From NCBI GenBank assembly GCA_963781775.1, contig CAWAHE010000014.1, forward strand, positions 186,001 through 250,000: a stretch of DNA of 64,000 nucleotides. The letters are read 5' to 3'. Under the pieces are notes generated by a model that was not told the DNA's origin, made no database searches, and worked only from the letters and a program-made list of their open reading frames with translations. Positions 8,098 through 17,226 of the stretch are shown here, in pieces (position 1 is the first letter of the stretch; every line of letters starts with the position of its first letter). The position numbers and the translations under genes were made by a program. Source of the stretch: CAVSRC01 sp963781775 (GTDB lineage: Bacteria; Pseudomonadota; Alphaproteobacteria; Rhizobiales; Kaistiaceae).

Positions 8098-11000
8098 ATG
8101 GGCGTGGCCTATCTCAATCTCGAACAGCGTATCCGGCGCGTCCGGAAGAGGGTCTCGGAGCTGGAGTTCTGGGTTCCGAGGCAGGTGCTTCCACTCGATC
8201 ATTGGACGCTGAACGGCCAGCCGCACGCCCGCGGGCAGGCGTGGCCCAGCATCGACGGAACGTTCCACTTCGCGCATCCGCCCGTTGCGGTCCCGGGCGG
8301 CTGGCCGCTGGCCGACGTCCGCCTGCGCCTCGACCTTGGCGGCGAAGGCCTGCTGACGATCATGGGGGCCGACGGGGCCGGCAGGAAGTATGGCCTCGAT
8401 CCGTATCACACCAGCTTTCCGGTGCCGGGCGACGGATTCGCGATCTCAGCCACGTGCGTCGGCCGGCTGCCGTTCGGCGTGCCGGCGCGCGGCGCGCGCC
8501 TGACGCAGGCCGAGATCGCCTGGATCGACAGGGATCTCGCCGACCTCATTCTGCTGGTGACGCAGGTGACCGAACTTGCCCAGGTTCTCGGCGGGCACGA
8601 GGCCGATCAGGTTCCGCTGGATGGCTACCATCCCTTCCGGCCGCACCCGGACCATTCGCGCGCGCACGAGGCGGCGGAGCCGTTGATCAGCGCGACGGAG
8701 GCCGGCCTGCATCGTCTGCGCTGGCCAACCGACACCGCCGATTATCTCGGTCGCGTCGCGCCGGGCACCGAGCTTCAGAATATCTGGCGGTTGCCGGCCG
8801 ACCTGCGTCCCGATCCCGATGCGCTGGGCGACGACGCAATGGCCTCGGTCTGCGAGGCTCGCGACGCGATCGTCGCCGACCTCCGCGCATTACGCGACCG
8901 CTATCCGCAAACCGGCGCGATCGCGCTTTCCGGTCACGCGCATATCGATCTCGCGTGGCTATGGCCGATCGACGAGACGCGCAGGAAGGTCGCCCGGACC
9001 TTTCATTCCGCGCTTCGCCTGATGGAGCGCTTCCCCGACTTTCGCTTCAACCAGTCGACGGCGCAGTACTACGCCTGGCTCGAAGAGGACGACCCGGAGC
9101 TTTTGGCCAGCATCAGGGACAAGGTGGCTTCCGGCCAATGGGAGCCGATCGGGGCGATGTGGGTCGAGCCCGATACCAACATGCCCACCGGCGAATCGCT
9201 CGTCCGCCAGCTTCTCTACGGAATCCGATATTTCGACCGCGCCTTCGGCCGCAACTGGCGCACCAACGTCAACTGGCTGCCGGATTGTTTCGGCTTTTCG
9301 CCGGCCTTCCCGCAACTCCTGCGCCTCGCCGGGCTCGACAGCTTCTTCACCCACAAGACCAACTGGTCGGAGCGCAACAAGCTGCCCTCCGATCTCTTCT
9401 GGTGGGAGGGCCTGGATGGCTCGCGCGTGCTGATGCACACCTTCGACAATCCGGCCGGCGGCTACAACGGACGCGTCGGCCCCCGCGCCGCGGTCGAGAC
9501 CTGGCGCAACTATCAGGACAAGGAAACCAATCCCGAGAGCCTGCTGCTTTACGGATGGGGCGACGGCGGCGGCGGGCCGACCGAGGACATGCTGGAGCGC
9601 GCGGAACAACTCGCCGATTTCCCGGCGATGCCGGCGCTCCGTCAGGTGAACGTGTCCGAATGGTTCTCGGACATCGTTTCCCGCGCGGAGAAGATGCCCG
9701 AGATGCCGGTGTGGGTCGGCGAGATCTATCTCGAGTATCACCGCGGCACGCTGACGACGCAGGGCCGCACCAAGTTCCTCCACCGGCGCGCCGAGCGCGC
9801 GCTGATCACCGCGGAGACGCTGGGGAGTTTGGCAGCGATGGGCGGTGAAGCCATGGCGACATCGCTGGAGAGCGAGTGGCGCGTGCTGCTCCGCAACGAA
9901 TTTCACGACATCCTGCCCGGCTCCAGCATCCGCGAAGTCTATGAACGCGCCGAAGCCGAGCTAGCAGGCGTCGTGGAAGCCGGCACTGCCCAACAAGACG
10001 CGCACCTCGACGCTCTGGGAAAGCAATTCGCCGGCGGCTCGTCGCCGGGCGTGCTGATCGTCAACCCCGATCTCTCGGCGCGCCCGTTGCGCCTGTCATC
10101 GACCAAGGCCCTGCCTGGCGGCCAGCCGGTCGAAGGCGGCAGCGTGATCGCCGCCGACGCGACGGTGCCGGGTCTCTGCGTGTCGGTCGTCACGAGCGGC
10201 AACCTCGCGCCGGTTAGCGGCCTCGCGGTCGGGGCGGATTTCCTCGAGAATCGCTATCTCCGCGTCGAATTCCTTCCCGATGGCACGTTGAAAAGCGCCT
10301 TCGACAAGCTGGCGATGCGCGAATGCCTCGCCGGTCGCGGCAACCAGATCGTCGCCTATCCCGACAAGCCACGGCTGTTCGATGCCTGGGACATCGAGGA
10401 GGACTACGCCCGCGCCAGTGAGGAGATCGTCGCCACCTCGCCGGCAGAGATCGTCGAGCGCGGGCCGCACCGGGCAGCACTGAGGCTGGTACGCCGATAC
10501 GGCGACAGCACGATCACGCAGACCGTGCGGCTCTGGGCGAATTCGCCGCGCATCGAGTTCAAGACCGATATCGACTGGCATCAACGGCGCATATTGTTGA
10601 AGGCGAACTTCCCGCTCGCGATCCGCGCCGAGACAGCAATTTTCGAATGCGCGCATGGAATCGTCCGCCGGCCGACCCATCGCAATACACCTTGGGATCA
10701 GGCGAAGTTCGAGGTTGCCGCCCATCGTTTCGTCGACCTCGCCGAACAGGGCTACGGCGTCGCGCTGCTCAACGACGGCAAATACGGCCACCACGCGCTC
10801 GGCAACGAAATCGGAATCAGCCTGCTGCGCTCGCCGGTCTATCCAGATCCGCTCGCCGACGAGGGCACGCAGAGCTTCACCTATGCGCTGCTGCCGCACC
10901 GGGGCGACTGGCTTACCGGCGGGGTGCTGGCCGAGGCCGAAGACCTGAACCAACCGCTGCTCTGCCGGACATTGAGTGCCGCTGAAGACCGCGTCTGGCG

Positions 11001-11244
11001 GCCGGTTGCCATCGAGGGCATCGACCTCGGCCTGAGCGGCTTCAAGCCGGCCGAGGACGGCAGCGACCTCATCTTCCGGACCTACGAACCGGCCGGCGCG
11101 CGCGGCACGGCAAACGTGACGCTGGAGCCCGGCTGGACGGTCGCCGACGAGGTCAACCTGCTCGAAGAACCGCGCGGGACCGCCGATTTCGCCTTCACCC
11201 CGTTCCAGATTCACAGCTGGCGGGTCGTGAAAACGAAGACGTGA
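8098..11244 (+). CDS. Glycoside hydrolase family 38 alpha-mannosidase
   Basis: This GH38 enzyme (1048 aa) hydrolyses alpha-mannosidic bonds. The zinc site begins at GHAHIDLAWLWP (His280-x-His282-x-Asp284 region), and the nucleophile is Asp396 in NWLPDCFGFSPAFPQLL. The order is an N-terminal beta extension, the catalytic domain (about 270-560), a helical middle domain, then the C-terminal beta-sandwich domains ending at FTPFQIHSWRVVKTKT. No signal peptide is present, so it should act in the cytoplasm on imported oligosaccharides. No sugar transporter is directly adjacent. The iolR promoter begins about 70 bp downstream of the stop. Confidence 0.95.
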   Translation: MGVAYLNLEQRIRRVRKRVSELEFWVPRQVLPLDHWTLNGQPHARGQAWPSIDGTFHFAHPPVAVPGGWPLADVRLRLDLGGEGLLTIMGADGAGRKYGLDPYHTSFPVPGDGFAISATCVGRLPFGVPARGARLTQAEIAWIDRDLADLILLVTQVTELAQVLGGHEADQVPLDGYHPFRPHPDHSRAHEAAEPLISATEAGLHRLRWPTDTADYLGRVAPGTELQNIWRLPADLRPDPDALGDDAMASVCEARDAIVADLRALRDRYPQTGAIALSGHAHIDLAWLWPIDETRRKVARTFHSALRLMERFPDFRFNQSTAQYYAWLEEDDPELLASIRDKVASGQWEPIGAMWVEPDTNMPTGESLVRQLLYGIRYFDRAFGRNWRTNVNWLPDCFGFSPAFPQLLRLAGLDSFFTHKTNWSERNKLPSDLFWWEGLDGSRVLMHTFDNPAGGYNGRVGPRAAVETWRNYQDKETNPESLLLYGWGDGGGGPTEDMLERAEQLADFPAMPALRQVNVSEWFSDIVSRAEKMPEMPVWVGEIYLEYHRGTLTTQGRTKFLHRRAERALITAETLGSLAAMGGEAMATSLESEWRVLLRNEFHDILPGSSIREVYERAEAELAGVVEAGTAQQDAHLDALGKQFAGGSSPGVLIVNPDLSARPLRLSSTKALPGGQPVEGGSVIAADATVPGLCVSVVTSGNLAPVSGLAVGADFLENRYLRVEFLPDGTLKSAFDKLAMRECLAGRGNQIVAYPDKPRLFDAWDIEEDYARASEEIVATSPAEIVERGPHRAALRLVRRYGDSTITQTVRLWANSPRIEFKTDIDWHQRRILLKANFPLAIRAETAIFECAHGIVRRPTHRNTPWDQAKFEVAAHRFVDLAEQGYGVALLNDGKYGHHALGNEIGISLLRSPVYPDPLADEGTQSFTYALLPHRGDWLTGGVLAEAEDLNQPLLCRTLSAAEDRVWRPVAIEGIDLGLSGFKPAEDGSDLIFRTYEPAGARGTANVTLEPGWTVADEVNLLEEPRGTADFAFTPFQIHSWRVVKTKT

Positions 11245-11315
11245 CCGGCCTTTGCGGCCGATCCGCGATCTCCCGCCTTCCCTCGCCATGGCCGGACGGG
11301 CTATTTGTGCCACGC

Positions 11316-11329
11316 GGAATGTGCATTCC
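11316..11329. promoter_or_regulatory. IolR operator, perfect GGAA-N6-TTCC
   Basis: GGAATGTGCATTCC is a 6-2-6 palindrome that fits exactly the GGAA-N6-TTCC motif described for rhizobial RpiR-type IolR. CGCG flanks on both sides extend the symmetry with one extra base. It lies 39 bp before the iolR start, which suggests autoregulation. Confidence 0.72.
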
Positions 11330-11367
11330 ACGCGGGAAGCATCTCGCGAGAAAGAAGGCCCACGGGA

Positions 11368-12207
11368 ATGGATGACAAGACCGCGACGATGAGCGCGCCG
11401 CGAGATTTCGAAGCCCTCAAGGCGATGCTGATCGAAAGCCGAGATGCCTTGCCGCCGCGGCTGATCCAGCTCGCCGCCTTCGCGCTCGAAAATCCCGACG
11501 AAATGGCGCTCGGCACCGCGGCGAGCATCGCCGCCCAAGCCGCCGTGCAGCCGTCCACCCTGATCCGTTTTGCCAAGCGCCTCGGCTATTCCGGTTTCTC
11601 CGACTTGCAGAGCGTCTTCCGCTCCGAGCTGAGGGCAAGCTGGCCCGACTATCGCGAACGGCTGGCGCGCGTCCAGGCGACGCGCGAGCTGGGTAGCCCG
11701 CACTCCCTGCTCTCCGGCTTCGCGGACAGCGCGATGGTCTCGCTTGAGCGCCTGATGGCGCAAACCCCAGAGGACGACATCGCCCGCGCGGCGGAGATCC
11801 TGGCGCGGGCCGAAGTCATCTACGTGCTCGGCATGCGGCGCGCCTTCCCGGTCACGCTCTACCTCGCCTACGCCTTCGGCAAGCTCGGCATCCGCGCCGT
11901 GCTGGTCGACAACGTCGCGAGCCTCGGGCCGGAGCAGCTCACCAATGCCGGCAAGCACGATGCCTTGATTGCCGTCAGCTTCACGCCCTACACGCCGATG
12001 ACGGTCGAATTGACCGATCGCCTCGCCAGTCGCGGTGTGCCGCTGATCGTGCTGACCGATAGCCCGTTCTCCCCGCTCTCCCCGAAAGCATCGGTCACCT
12101 TCGAGATTCCCGAGGCGGACTACGCCGGCTTTCGCTCGCTCTCGGCGACATTCTGCGTGGCCATGGCGCTCAGCGTGGCGACCGCCACGCGGCGCAGCGC
12201 GCTATAG
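11368..12207 (+). CDS. iolR: RpiR-type transcriptional regulator IolR (HTH + SIS)
   Basis: This is a 279-residue MurR/RpiR-family regulator. The N-terminal HTH-6 domain (about residues 15-90) contains AASIAAQAAVQPSTLIRFAKRLGYSGF with the family's SxxTxxRFxxxLGxxGF pattern. A C-terminal SIS sugar-phosphate-binding domain (about 115-250) includes VLGMRRAFPVTLYLAYAFG. ATG 11368 is chosen because the protein then begins just ahead of the HTH domain; a frame extending to 11305 would overlap the operator. Its position directly upstream of iolC and the GGAA-N6-TTCC sites support IolR, the repressor of inositol catabolism that responds to a pathway intermediate. Confidence 0.9.
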   Translation: MDDKTATMSAPRDFEALKAMLIESRDALPPRLIQLAAFALENPDEMALGTAASIAAQAAVQPSTLIRFAKRLGYSGFSDLQSVFRSELRASWPDYRERLARVQATRELGSPHSLLSGFADSAMVSLERLMAQTPEDDIARAAEILARAEVIYVLGMRRAFPVTLYLAYAFGKLGIRAVLVDNVASLGPEQLTNAGKHDALIAVSFTPYTPMTVELTDRLASRGVPLIVLTDSPFSPLSPKASVTFEIPEADYAGFRSLSATFCVAMALSVATATRRSAL

Positions 12208-12251
12208 AATGTACGTTCCATATTGACTGGCACTTGGAAGATTTGTTTTAT
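12206..12251 (+). promoter_or_regulatory. iolC promoter with IolR-like site
   Basis: AGAATGTACGTTCC (12206-12219) matches GGAA-N6-TTCC with one mismatch and overlaps the iolR stop codon. It is followed at once by a candidate sigma-70 promoter: TTGACT at 12223-12228, a 17-bp spacer and TTTTAT at 12246-12251. The site abuts the -35 box, as expected for a repressor of the iolCDEBG operon. Confidence 0.6.
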
Positions 12252-12304
12252 CAGTTTCCCTTCGAGGGCCACGCCGGGCCTGCGAGGAAATCGAAAGCCT
12301 CCTG

Positions 12305-14230
12305 ATGGCCACGCCCCATCGTCTCGACGTGATCACGATCGGTCGCTCGTCCGTGGATCTCTACGGCCAGCAGATCGGCGGGCGGCTTGAGGATGTCGGC
12401 TCGTTCGCCAAGTCGGTGGGCGGCAGCCCGACCAACATGGCGATCGGCGCCGCGCGCCTGGGACTGAAGGCCGGGCTGATCACGCGCGTCGGCGACGAGC
12501 AGATGGGCCGCTTCATCCGCGAACAGCTCGCCCGCGAAGGCGTGGCGCTGGATGGCGTGGTCACCGACCCGCATCGGCTGACGGCGCTGGTGCTGCTCGG
12601 CGTGCGCGACGACAAGCACCAGCCGCACATCTTCTATCGGACCGATTGCGCCGATATGGGCCTGGTCGAGGACGAGATCGATCCGGCCTTCATCGCTTCG
12701 GCGGGTGCGGTCGTGGTCACCGGCACGCATTTCTCCACCGCGAGCGTCGAGGCGGCGAGCCGCAAGGCGATGCGGATCGCCAAGGCGGCTGACCGCAAGG
12801 TTCTGTTCGACGTGGACTACCGCCCGAACCTCTGGGGCCTCGCCGGTCATGACGCCGGAGAGAACCGTTACATCCGCTCCGAGGCGGTGACGCGGCGACT
12901 TGAATCGGTCGTCAGCCAGGTCGACGTCGTCGTCGGCACCGAGGAAGAACTGATGATTGTCGGTGGCGGCGAAAACATCGACGCCTCGGTGCGTCGCATC
13001 CGCGACCTGAGCCCGGCACTCATCGTGCTCAAGCAGGGGCCGATGGGCGTTCTCGTTTATCCGGAAGCGATTCCCGCGCGGCTCGAGGACGGCATCCGCG
13101 GGCGTGGTTTTCCGGTCGAGGTTTACAACACGCTCGGCGCCGGCGACGCCTTCATGGCCGGCTTCCTGCGTGGCTGGCTGACCGGCCAACCGCTGGAGAC
13201 GACCTGCGCCTGGGCCAACGCCTGCGGCGCGATCGCCGTTTCCCGGCTTCTGTGCTCACCGGAATATCCGACCTTCGACGAGCTGCAGGCGTTCCTCGGC
13301 GACAAGAACCTGCCGCGCGTCCTGCGTCACGACCGCGACCTCAACAACATTCACTGGGCGGAGACGCGCCGCCCGCAGCCCGCGACACTGATGGCGCTCG
13401 CCATCGATCATCGCAGCCAGTTCGAGGCGCTCGCCGAGCGGGCCGGTGCGCCGCGCCAGCGGATTGGACGATTCAAGGAACTCGCCGTCGAGGCGACGGC
13501 GCGGGTGGCGGCGGGCAAGCCGGGCTTCGGCATGCTGCTCGACGGTCTCTACGGCACGCAAGCGCTCTATGCCGCCACCGGCCATCCGTTCTGGATCGGC
13601 CGGCCGGTGGAGAAGCCGGGTTCACGCCCGCTGGAATTCGAGAACGGCGGCGACCTTGGTTCGCATCTGGTCGAGTGGCCGGTGACCCAGACGGTCAAGT
13701 GCCTGTGTTTCTATCACCCGGACGATCCCGACGATCTCAAGGCGCGACAAGAGCGCGAATTGTTGCGGCTGTTCGACGCGTCGCGCACGGTCGGCCGTGA
13801 GCTGATGGTCGAGATCATCGCCGGCAAGAACGGTCGGCTCGGCGACGACACGGTCGCCTCGATCCTCAACCGGCTCTACGAGCTCGGCATCCGGCCGGAC
13901 TGGTGGAAGCTCGAACCGCAGACGAGCGCGGCAGCGTGGCGGGCGATCGATCTTGCCATCGCCACGCACGACCCGCGCTGCCGCGGCGTCGTGCTGCTCG
14001 GCCTGGAAGCCCCGGAAGACGAACTCGCCCGCGGTTTCGCGCTTGCCGCGGCAAGCACCCGTGTGAAAGGCTTCGCCGTCGGACGGACGATCTTCGGCGA
14101 TGCCGCGGCGTCGTGGCTGGCCGGCAAGATCGACGACGAGGCGGCAATCGCCGACATGGCGGCGCGCTTCCGGCGGCTGGTCGTCGCCTGGCAGGGCGCC
14201 ATCGCCGAAGGGCGCCGCGTGAGCGCGTAG
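12305..14230 (+). CDS. iolC: IolC: 5-dehydro-2-deoxygluconokinase fused to DUF2090 aldolase-like domain
   Basis: This 641-residue fusion covers two steps of myo-inositol degradation. Residues 1-330 are a PfkB sugar kinase: GGSPTNMAIGAARLGL near the N-terminus and the anion-hole motif NTLGAGDAFMAGFLRGWLTG with catalytic Asp281. It phosphorylates 5-dehydro-2-deoxy-D-gluconate. Residues 340-641 form the DUF2090 domain (LMALAIDHRSQFEALAERA... to the C-terminus). This domain is proposed to act as the DKGP aldolase, yielding dihydroxyacetone phosphate and malonate semialdehyde; consistent with that, no separate iolJ is seen here. It is the first gene of the iolCDEBG run. Confidence 0.95.
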   Translation: MATPHRLDVITIGRSSVDLYGQQIGGRLEDVGSFAKSVGGSPTNMAIGAARLGLKAGLITRVGDEQMGRFIREQLAREGVALDGVVTDPHRLTALVLLGVRDDKHQPHIFYRTDCADMGLVEDEIDPAFIASAGAVVVTGTHFSTASVEAASRKAMRIAKAADRKVLFDVDYRPNLWGLAGHDAGENRYIRSEAVTRRLESVVSQVDVVVGTEEELMIVGGGENIDASVRRIRDLSPALIVLKQGPMGVLVYPEAIPARLEDGIRGRGFPVEVYNTLGAGDAFMAGFLRGWLTGQPLETTCAWANACGAIAVSRLLCSPEYPTFDELQAFLGDKNLPRVLRHDRDLNNIHWAETRRPQPATLMALAIDHRSQFEALAERAGAPRQRIGRFKELAVEATARVAAGKPGFGMLLDGLYGTQALYAATGHPFWIGRPVEKPGSRPLEFENGGDLGSHLVEWPVTQTVKCLCFYHPDDPDDLKARQERELLRLFDASRTVGRELMVEIIAGKNGRLGDDTVASILNRLYELGIRPDWWKLEPQTSAAAWRAIDLAIATHDPRCRGVVLLGLEAPEDELARGFALAAASTRVKGFAVGRTIFGDAAASWLAGKIDDEAAIADMAARFRRLVVAWQGAIAEGRRVSA

Positions 14231-14241
14231 GGAGGAGACCC

Positions 14242-16089
14242 ATGCAAACGGTTCGCTTGACGGCCGCGCAGGCACTCGTCCGCTTTCTGGCGGCGCAGAT
14301 GACCGAGATCGACGGCGTCACGCTGCCCATCTTCGCGGGCGTCTGGGCGATCTTCGGCCACGGCAACGTCGCCGCGATCGGCGAGGCGCTTTACGCGGAA
14401 CGCGACCGCCTGCCGACCTATCGCGGCAACAACGAGCAGGCCATGGCGCATGCGGCCATCGCCTTCGCCAAGGCGTCACGGCGACAGCGGATGATGGTCT
14501 GCACGTCCTCGATCGGCCCCGGCGCCACCAACATGGTCACCGCTGCGGCGGTCGCTCACGTCAATCGCCTGCCGGTGCTGTTCGTTTGCGGAGACGTGTT
14601 TGCGAGCCGGCTTCCGGATCCGGTTTTGCAGCAGGTCGAGGATTTCGGCGACGGCACGGTGTCGGCGAACGATTGCTTCCGTCCGGTATCGCGATATTTC
14701 GACAGAATTACGCGCCCGGAACAGCTGATTTCCGCGCTTCAGCGGGCGATGACGGTGCTCACCGATCCGGCCGATTGCGGGCCGGTGACGCTGGCTTTCT
14801 GCCAGGACGTGCAGGCGGAAGCCTATGAATACCCGGTCAGTTTGTTCGCGGAACGCACATGGAAAGTGCGCCGTCCGCGCCCGGACGAGGCCGAACTGCA
14901 TGCGGCCGCCCGTGCGCTCGGCAGCGCGAAGAAGCCCATCGTGATCGCCGGCGGCGGCGTGCTGTACAGCGAGGCGATGGATGCGCTGGCGCGCTTCGCC
15001 GAGACCCATGGCGTGCCCGTCGCCGAGACGCAGGCCGGCAAGTCGTCGATCCCCGCCAGCCACAATCTCGCGGTCGGCTCGATCGGGGTCACCGGCACCT
15101 CGGCCGCCAATGCACTCGCCGAAGAGGCCGACGTGATCCTCGCGGTCGGAACCCGGCTCCAGGATTTCACCACCGGCTCATGGGCGCTGTTCCAGAATCC
15201 GGACCGCAGGATCATCGGGCTCAACGTCCAGCCGTTCGACGCGTTGAAACATCGCGCGCTGCCGCTGGTGGCGGACGCGGCGGTCGGCCTCGATGAATTG
15301 TCGGCCAAGCTCGCCGGCTGGAAGACCGACGCCGGCTGGCAAAGATCCATCGCCAGCGGACGCGCCAGATGGATGGAGGCGGCCGGCCGCGCCACGGGGC
15401 GCACCAACACTGTGCCGCCTTCCGACGCGCAGGTGATCGGCGCGGTCCAGCGCCAAGCGTCGCCGGATACGGTCGTCGTGTGCGCGGCGGGCGGCCTGCC
15501 CGGCGAACTTCACAAGCTCTGGCAGGCGGAGCGCCCGAGCGGCTATCACCTGGAATACGGCTACTCTTGCATGGGCTACGAGATCGCCGGCGGCATCGGC
15601 GTCAAGATGGCGTTGCCCGACCGCGACGTGGTCGTCATGGTCGGCGACGGCTCTTACCTGATGATGAATTCCGAGATCGCCACCTCGATCCTGCTCGGAC
15701 AGAAGCTGACCATCGTCGTGCTCGACAATCACGGCTTTGCCTGCATCACCCGGCTCCAGCAAGCCACCGGCGGCGAACGCTTCAACAACCTGTTCATCGA
15801 CACGCGGCACACCGAACTGCCGGCGATCGATTTCCGCGCCCATGCCGAATCGCTCGGCGCCATCGCCGAACGCGTGACCACCATCGACGAGCTTGAGTCC
15901 GCGCTCGACCGCGCCAGGGCCAACGACCGCACCACGGTCGTGGTGCTCGAAACCGACCCGTTCGTCACCACCGAAGCCGGCGGTCATTGGTGGGACGTGG
16001 CCGTGCCGGAAGTCTCGACGCGGCCATCGGTCGAAGCCGCACGCGCGGACTACGAAAAAGCGCTGATCGATCAACGGCGCGGGGACTGA
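14242..16089 (+). CDS. iolD: IolD: 3D-(3,5/4)-trihydroxycyclohexane-1,2-dione hydrolase
   Basis: This ThDP-dependent enzyme opens the ring of 3D-(3,5/4)-trihydroxycyclohexane-1,2-dione to 5-deoxy-glucuronate. It has 615 residues and starts at ATG 14242, preceded by GGGAGGAG. Glu65 in YRGNNEQAMAHAA is the cofactor-activating Glu. The ThDP/Mg motif begins at Gly468-Asp469-Gly470 (GDGSYLMMNSEIATS) and ends at VVLDNHGF. The iolC stop lies 12 bp upstream, so translation is probably coupled. Confidence 0.97.
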   Translation: MQTVRLTAAQALVRFLAAQMTEIDGVTLPIFAGVWAIFGHGNVAAIGEALYAERDRLPTYRGNNEQAMAHAAIAFAKASRRQRMMVCTSSIGPGATNMVTAAAVAHVNRLPVLFVCGDVFASRLPDPVLQQVEDFGDGTVSANDCFRPVSRYFDRITRPEQLISALQRAMTVLTDPADCGPVTLAFCQDVQAEAYEYPVSLFAERTWKVRRPRPDEAELHAAARALGSAKKPIVIAGGGVLYSEAMDALARFAETHGVPVAETQAGKSSIPASHNLAVGSIGVTGTSAANALAEEADVILAVGTRLQDFTTGSWALFQNPDRRIIGLNVQPFDALKHRALPLVADAAVGLDELSAKLAGWKTDAGWQRSIASGRARWMEAAGRATGRTNTVPPSDAQVIGAVQRQASPDTVVVCAAGGLPGELHKLWQAERPSGYHLEYGYSCMGYEIAGGIGVKMALPDRDVVVMVGDGSYLMMNSEIATSILLGQKLTIVVLDNHGFACITRLQQATGGERFNNLFIDTRHTELPAIDFRAHAESLGAIAERVTTIDELESALDRARANDRTTVVVLETDPFVTTEAGGHWWDVAVPEVSTRPSVEAARADYEKALIDQRRGD

Positions 16090-16126
16090 TCTCGATGATG
16101 CACTCCGCGAGCCAGCCCCTGTTTGC

Positions 16127-16297
16127 CCTCCCCCCTTGCGGGGGAGGTCGGATTTCCCCGATTTGCGCCAGTAAATCGGTGTTGGAAATCCCGGAGGGGG
16201 GCCGTGGCACGGCCCGTCCATACCCCCCTCTCGCTGCGCCAACGATTTCGCTAGCGCGAAACCGGGCTCCGCTCTCTCCCCCTCAAGGGGGGAGAGG
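16127..16297. repeat. Multi-hairpin intergenic repeat (REP/MITE-like) between iolD and iolE
   Basis: The 252-bp iolD-iolE gap holds a chain of dyads. A C-rich/G-rich hairpin lies at 16128-16146. A nested stem at 16150-16191 pairs GGATTTCC with GGAAATCC outside and CCGATTT with AAATCGG inside. GGCCGTG-G-CACGGCC lies at 16200-16214. A second hairpin at 16274-16296 pairs CTCTCCCC with GGGGAGAG. The two outer hairpins are also mutually complementary. This is the look of the dispersed palindromic elements of Hyphomicrobiales. Being inside an operon, it could alter transcript stability or expression of the distal genes. Confidence 0.65.
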
Positions 16298-16341
16298 AAG
16301 TCCATCGCACGCTCGGCGTTTCATTCCCGGAGGCTGACCTG

Positions 16342-17223
16342 ATGCCAATCCGTTTCGGTACGAACCCCATCGGCTGGTCGAATGACGACATGCCGGAACT
16401 CGGCGGCGACACGCCGCTCGAACAGTGCCTGTCGGAGGCCAGGCAGGCCGGCTTCGAAGGGATGGAGCTCGGCAACAAGTTTCCGCGCGAACCCGTGGCG
16501 CTCAAGAAGGTTCTCTCCGCGCATGGGCTCGACCTCGTCTCGGGCTGGTATTCCGGCGAACTGCTGCGCCGGACGGCGAAGCAGGAGATGGAGCGCCTGC
16601 GCCCGCATCTCGATCTCCTCAAGGCGCTCGGCGCCGATGTCCTCGTCTTCGCCGAGACCACCGACACGCACCACGACCAGCCGCAGTCGAAGCGCCCGGT
16701 GCTCAAGGACAACCAGTGGGCCGACATCGGCAAGCGCTGGACCGAGCTTGCCGACCTGACGCTCGCCGAGGGCGTGCGCCTCAGCTTTCACCACCACATG
16801 GGCACGGTTGTGCAGTCGGCGGCCGACATCGACGCGATGATGGCGGCGACCGGACCGTCGGTCTTCCTGCTGCTCGACACCGGCCACGCCACCTGGGGCG
16901 GGGCCGACCCGGTGGCGCTGGCGAGGAAGTACCGCACGCGCATCAGCCACGTGCACGGCAAGGACGTGCGACTGGACAAAATGAAACAGTCGATCGCCGA
17001 GGACTGGAGCTTCCTGAAGTCTGTCGTCGAGGGCGTTTACACCGTGCCCGGCGACGGCGGCGTCGATTTCGTCGCGGTCCTCAAGGAACTGCCGGGCTAT
17101 TCGGGCTGGCTGGTGGTCGAGGCCGAACAGGACCCAAAGAAGGCACATCCGCTGACCTATGCCAGGATGGGCTATACCAACCTCCGCCGCTTCGCCAAGG
17201 AAGCCGGCCTGATCCAGGCTTGA
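16342..17223 (+). CDS. iolE: IolE: inosose (2-keto-myo-inositol) dehydratase
   Basis: IolE dehydrates 2-keto-myo-inositol to 3D-(3,5/4)-trihydroxycyclohexane-1,2-dione. The 293-residue AP-endonuclease-2-like TIM barrel starts with the family's IRFGTNPIGWSNDDMPELGG. It has metal-site segments LSFHHHMGTVV, LLLDTGHATWGG and ISHVHGKDVR. The start ATG 16342 has GGAGG 8 nt upstream. It sits downstream of the hairpin repeat and 3 bp before iolB. Confidence 0.96.
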   Translation: MPIRFGTNPIGWSNDDMPELGGDTPLEQCLSEARQAGFEGMELGNKFPREPVALKKVLSAHGLDLVSGWYSGELLRRTAKQEMERLRPHLDLLKALGADVLVFAETTDTHHDQPQSKRPVLKDNQWADIGKRWTELADLTLAEGVRLSFHHHMGTVVQSAADIDAMMAATGPSVFLLLDTGHATWGGADPVALARKYRTRISHVHGKDVRLDKMKQSIAEDWSFLKSVVEGVYTVPGDGGVDFVAVLKELPGYSGWLVVEAEQDPKKAHPLTYARMGYTNLRRFAKEAGLIQA

Positions 17224-17226
17224 TCG

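Noticed and set aside
11247..11262. CGGCC/GGCCG dyad after the GH38 gene as a terminator
   Set aside because: The 5-bp stem with no T-run is too weak to call.
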